From Liolophura sinensis (Eukaryota; Mollusca; Polyplacophora; Chitonida; Chitonidae): a DNA stretch of 64,000 bases. The translations under genes were made by a program, and so were the position numbers. The stretch covers positions 52,544,046-52,608,045 of the forward strand of contig NC_088302.1 in assembly GCF_032854445.1 (NCBI RefSeq), written 5' to 3'. The notes beneath the pieces are model-generated. The model had not been told where the DNA came from. It made no database searches and was given only the letters and a program-made list of their open reading frames with translations. Shown here in pieces: positions 59,395 through 64,000 of the stretch. The stretch's first letter is position 1. Every line of letters begins with the position of its first letter.

Positions 59395-60586
59395 GACCCT
59401 GGTTACAGAACTGCGGTGACAATAAGCGGTCAACGGCGCTCCTGCGGCCATTTGCGCAATCTATCGATCTTTCAAAGCGGCATGTACGCCTTCCGGCAAC
59501 ATATATGTCAAGTGGATCTGTGCGTCACACGTGAGAAAGTTCTTCAGCAACGTGCACAAGGTCGATGGTTTTAGCCCGCGGTCATTCTGATTTCTTCCAC
59601 CTAGGAAAGTGCATGACATACATCGTTTCAATAAAAAATACCCTAAGGACGGCGTTAAACAACAATGTAAGAAATTTAAATATAGCGAAATCGGATGAGT
59701 TCTTGTCTGGACTAATTACAAGCCTTACGTTGGTAGTTCCGTCTTATGTTAGTTCCCAAGTGTTGGACACTGCAGGGAATATTACTAGGTTATATATATT
59801 GTTGTGGGATATAACAGGTGCATGGTATGTGTATATTTGTTGGCGATAAGACCGGATATCATCATGTATCTATGTTTAGAGGCCAAGGACGCGGTAATCC
59901 AGTTAGTCCATCCAGTTGGTCCGTGTAGATCTTGGTGATGAATACATATGCACGAACTGAAATACATGCATGTATGAATTATCGTAAGCTGATCATATAC
60001 GATATAGGTACATATAGTTGCAGGAATATCGAAGATTTCATGGAATTCTAAAATAACGTCATCTTTTTTCAATGGCTAATAGCAAAGTACATAAATACAC
60101 TATGCCACATTTGCATCTTTGGTGACATAAACAAATCATTTTATATAATTTTCATAATAGCTGTAATCATAAATTCCGCTGTGAAAAAAAAAAAACTGCT
60201 TTAAAGGCTGAAGATTTACAGTAGCCCTATCAATGTGCCGGTAAACGTAACCCGTACATAAGTACCGGTATCGGATCCAACCACAATGGGGGTGATATGG
60301 TGAAAAGCAGGAATTGCTGAATCTGTGAAGGTCTTTTGGTGCGATGGTGTATGTTTAGCCTGATAGGCCAGCAGTTTATATCTCCATGGCAAAGTGTTCA
60401 TTTCCCAAGGCTTCATAAACAACAATTATTCCAGCGATGAAATAAACGAAACACACATGTCTGATTCGTGCTTCATATTTTCAGCTTTTCCTTACAGGCC
60501 ATACTTCTTCTTACTATTTAAAAGACTTTCAAATTGTCGGATTTTGATCACTTACCTTAGGTTAACACGACTGTCGTTTCCGACAA

Positions 60587-60670
60587 ATGGCGGAAACTGT
60601 CGAGTTGAGGTAACCATGAGAATCACGTGACAATGTAAACAACACGAAGGACGAGTCGTCTGTCACAGTG
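60587..60670 (+). promoter_or_regulatory. Candidate promoter of the TTC24-like gene
   Basis: ATGGCGG (60587-60593) and an E-box CACGTG (60624-60629) lie in a short GC-richer patch about 2.8 kb before the start codon. A spliced 5' UTR is expected, because an acceptor precedes the coding exon. The position is an inference. Confidence 0.35.
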
Positions 60671-60896
60671 TGAGTTCTTCATTGCGACGTGTTGGTGTTT
60701 TTATCTTCTTTTATTGACTTGCCATTTGTCTGCCTGGTGTCTTGTGTTGATGCTAACTCATTAATGTTTTTTTCAGGTATATTTACATGGTAAGGCCACG
60801 GATTATGTGCAGTGAAGCTGCCGTAACTGAGCAGGTGCTCCTTTGTTGTTGTTGTATGGGCTCTAGGCCTATATGTATGCTTTCGTTTTCATTTGA

Positions 60897-61161
60897 TTTA
60901 TTTATTTATTTGATTGGTGTTTTACGCCGTACTCAAGAATATTTCACTTATACGACGGCGGCCAGCATTATGGTGGGTGGAAACCGGGCAGAGCCCGGGG
61001 GAAACCCACGACCATCCGCAGGTTGCTGGCAGACCTTCCCACTTACGGCCGGAGAGGAAGCCAGCATGAGCTTGACTTGAACTCACAGCGACCGCATTGG
61101 TGAGAGGCTCCTGGGTCATTACGCTGCGCTAGTGCGCTAACCGACTGAGCCACGGAGGCCC
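60897..61161 (-). mobile_element. Full-length SINE with 15-bp target-site duplication
   Basis: Tail TTTATTTATTTATTTGATTG at the left, the whole core, and a head read in reverse as GGGCCTCCGTGGCTCAGTCG. An exact duplication TTCGTTTTCATTTGA flanks it (60882-60896 and 61162-61176). It is the best-preserved copy in the window. Confidence 0.96.
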
Positions 61162-61176
61162 TTCGTTTTCATTTGA

Positions 61177-63350
61177 GTAAGGAATATTATGTGCAAGAAA
61201 CTATTAGGCCTGCTTAACATAAGTAAGATATTAAAAGTGAGAATAATTATCGAAGTTACTAATACAGACAACACACATGCTTCGTTGAGCGATCCCATCG
61301 CTATCGGAATAATCAAATAATGATACGTACAGATAACAGTGCCACTGAGTTGAGTTTGCATTAGCTCTGTTTGGCTGCGTTTAAGAATACTATCACAGCT
61401 CTGCCTTGATCCATAAGCAGACCTTGAACACCTTTATTCCTCCTTTTCTGGCTTCAGTACACTTCTGTTGGCCACCAAATGATGTCTGTTCGTACTCATG
61501 GTCGTCTTAGTCCGAGTACACTGACTCTCTGTTGAGAAATATTCTGATATGTCATATTCATGGGTGCTCAACCTACAGTCAGAGACGAGCAAGTTTGTCC
61601 GAATGTTGTGACACAAGTAACACCTCCATTAACCACTCCACCTACCTCTAGCTGTTTAAATCATCGTCGTAACATCTCCCCTTCCATTAGCCACAAAAAT
61701 TTTTTTTTAATTACGCTTGGAGTTTGAATTTATCCAACTTCCACCAGTTTCATGCTTGTGAGGATTTACTAGAGATGATGCATGGGGACACCTAGCAGGA
61801 ATCGATAGCTGAAATGACTGTGTGTATGTACAGACACATTATTTAACAGCCAACAGTAGTGTATTGAAGCCAGCACTGGGAGTATAGAGGTGTTCAAGAT
61901 AAGCTTATGGATCAAGACAGGGCTGTGATAGTAAACATATTAACAGCCCCACAGAGCTAAGTTATGTGCCAAATTATAGTGTCATGTTTTCACTGGATGC
62001 TGATTATGTCATGATTAAATTGACAAAGTTTATATATGTTTTCACCTTTAACTTTGGACACAGTGTTATTAGGCTGCTCATTGGGTAGCAGTATGCAGTA
62101 TTAGGCTGTATGACATTTGCAATAGTATTGTGAATCTGTTTAGGATAATTACTTGCTGGTTCAACAATCTCATGAATATGTCAATCTCTATGGACACTTT
62201 CTGTACCTTTCAATTATTTGCAAAGTTCAGGTGAATGCTTCACTGTCTCTAGACGTTATAATAAAATCATCAAAATGGATGGAACACACAGTCTGTGAGA
62301 AGAAATCTGTACAGGATTATATCCTGGTCTTAGCAAGAAATGGTGCAATATTCTATTCTGTCATTGTAAACTGTTAGACTCTGGACCACTGGGCTTACAT
62401 AAATGTTCTTCACTTGCTTTCTTCACTGTCATCCAAACTAGTATGCTATTATACATAGTAAGGAATTGTGTGGAGTAGCTAGCCTACATGTACTGTCTGT
62501 CTAAGTCAGCTTCTGCCATTTGCTCCATCCTTTGATTATTGTTGCTTTATTAGTTAAATATTATTGTATATGATACACAGGTAAACGAAACTTAGAGGAG
62601 CAAAGGTCTGAGTTAGCTCTTAGTTCATCATCAAAGCCGTTTCTACATGTACATATAAAACATTAAAGTGGGTTTCTTGAATCATGTTTTCCATATCTAA
62701 AGCTCTTTTCCTTTACTACCAGCATGCGCAAATTTATTTTATTTAACTATTGATCCAAGATTACTTTTTATTAACTGTTGATGGCTGCATATCAAATATA
62801 TTTTGAGGAATGGTAATTGAAAAATGTTTGATGTCTCATCACTTGCACTGTATTGCCACAAATCATCAAAGGTCTTTCTTTTTAAATGCATTCGATTCCC
62901 AAGAAAACTTGAAGAAATTTAAATTCATACAGAACAGTCATGTTGATAATTGTTTTGAATTTTTTTTTTAATTATTATTATTTTTTCTAATATAAATATT
63001 ACTACTTCACATGATACTTTTTTCTCACTGTTAAGAATTTGTAGGTCCAGCAATGGTGTTTATACATGTACATGTAACAGAATTCAAAATTGCAAAATCC
63101 TCTTGTCCTTGAGATTTCACTATTTTGTCTCTCAGAGAGGTTTCAGCTAATTTGAATTGACCTTGTCTGTGCGATGTGTATATATATATATATATATATA
63201 TATGTTGGAAATTTAAGTGAACTGATTACTTTGATTGGTACATGTATTGGTCTTTTATCTTTCCATGCCTATTGTGGTTGGCTTTTTCTCGGCTTAGACA
63301 TCCTTGTTGGTGATAATATTATCTTCATGTGTTAATCTTAGTTATTTTCT
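61177..63350. other. Probable 5' intron of the TTC24-like gene, no gene seen
   Basis: AT-rich with only short frames that resemble no family. It contains a (TA)n run at 63178-63202. Confidence 0.6.
63178..63202. repeat. (TA)n microsatellite
   Basis: About 25 bases of TA repeat. Confidence 0.95.
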
Positions 63351-63362
63351 TATTTGCAGTCA

Positions 63363-63419
63363 TGGCAACCTGCATGCATATCCTGAGGGTAGCTGATGTG
63401 CGTGACAGCAACTCATGAC
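63363..63419 (+). promoter_or_regulatory. Upstream open reading frame in the TTC24-like leader
   Basis: An 18-codon frame starting MATCMHILRVADV begins three bases into the exon and ends 39 bases before the main ATG. It could lower translation of the main frame if the leader is used as predicted. Confidence 0.4.
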
Positions 63420-63458
63420 ACAATGAATCATTAACTACATTGTAGTTAAGGCAGTAAA

Positions 63459-64000
63459 ATGGAGACAGAAAGTCGAGAGAGGAAGTTCAAGGAGGTTGAA
63501 AAGCTCGCTAAGCAAGGGGCTGAATTTGTGAAAGAAGGCAAGCTAAAGAAGGCACTCACAGTGTATGAATCAGCATATGGCTATACTGAGGACTTGGGCG
63601 ATGAAAAGGCAAGAAGAGCATGTGCCTTTAATGTAGGTGCTGTGTATATTGCACTGGGATTTCCAGAGAAGGGCATTGAGATGCTAAGAGTAGCAGAGCG
63701 CTCTAGCCCTAACTCCCTCTGCTCCACGCCCTCTGGGGATCTGTATTTCAACTTGGGAGTGGCCAATGAAAGTCTACAAAATATGGAACAGGCCATCAAC
63801 TTCTACAAGCAAGCTCTAGAGCTGTACGACAAAGAGGATGACTATCCCAACCAAGGAAGCATCTGTATTAAACTTGCACGCATCTACTCCCAGTTGAAGT
63901 ATTTTGCTGATTCTGCCAACTACTATGGAAAGGCTGCCAGAGCTTTTGGAATTCACCAGGATCTGGGGAAGCAGGTGTCTTGCAAGTGCGAACAGGCCAA
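63459..64000 (+). CDS. TTC24: TTC24-like tetratricopeptide-repeat protein, N-terminal part (runs off the right edge)
   Basis: The frame starts METESRERKFKEVEKLAKQG and stays open for 180 codons to the edge. At least four helical-pair TPR units are visible, at about residues 12-45 (ALTVYESAYGYTEDLGD), 50-83 (ACAFNVGAVYIALGFPEKGI), 94-127 (DLYFNLGVANESLQNMEQAI) and 134-167 (ICIKLARIYSQLKYFADSAN). The ACAFN.GA.Y...G.P.KG and YFN.GVA motifs resemble vertebrate TTC24 more than other TPR proteins. TPR arrays bind protein partners; the partner here is unknown. The exon probably starts at the acceptor TATTTGCAG (exon from 63360), and the leader holds a short upstream frame (63363-63419). Assignment to TTC24 rather than another small TPR family is moderate. 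Confidence 0.8.
   Translation, partial: METESRERKFKEVEKLAKQGAEFVKEGKLKKALTVYESAYGYTEDLGDEKARRACAFNVGAVYIALGFPEKGIEMLRVAERSSPNSLCSTPSGDLYFNLGVANESLQNMEQAINFYKQALELYDKEDDYPNQGSICIKLARIYSQLKYFADSANYYGKAARAFGIHQDLGKQVSCKCEQA

Overview
This is an animal nuclear genome window: AT-rich, with spliced genes, introns of 0.1 to 8 kb and many short repeats. A tRNA-headed SINE family with a recurring core (resembling the MetaSINE type), very frequent TACATGTA palindromes and an endogenous GH26 mannanase suggest a mollusc or another lophotrochozoan. No species can be named from the sequence alone.

Layout. Positions 1-22827 hold the 5' half of a casein kinase 1 gamma gene (CSNK1G, minus strand). Its first three coding exons are at 22632-22827, 16986-17026 and 8613-8682; the rest lies left of the window. 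Positions 22828-23682 look like a shared head-to-head promoter with CRE, ETS-like and YY1-like motifs. Positions 23683-47168 hold a complete 22-exon CEP120 gene (plus strand), a centriole and cilium assembly factor of 1013 predicted residues. Its exon phases close at every junction. Positions 47169-52106 hold exon-derived repeats, possible 3' UTR and a duplicated 0.38 kb block. Positions 52107-54679 hold a two-exon, secreted GH26 beta-mannanase-like gene (minus strand) with two apparent frame breaks. Positions 54742-56121 look like a decayed hAT DNA transposon. Positions 57186-58511 hold a Penelope-like reverse transcriptase frame. From 63459 to the right edge begins a TTC24-like TPR gene (plus strand).

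The most unusual feature is in CEP120 intron 10. A 72-bp (24-codon) tandem repeat carries a copy of the 3' splice site and first codons of exon 11. At least five upstream copies keep a CAG acceptor in frame with exon 11, with no stop between, so acceptor choice could lengthen the third C2 domain in 24-residue steps. A second, 58-bp array directly after the CEP120 stop appears to be built from the tail of the last coding exon. The same gene therefore carries two independent minisatellites seeded by exon edges.

CK1-gamma (membrane-associated kinase, Wnt signalling) and CEP120 (centriole elongation) share only the promoter region as far as the sequence shows. The mannanase, transposons and TPR gene form a separate right-hand block.
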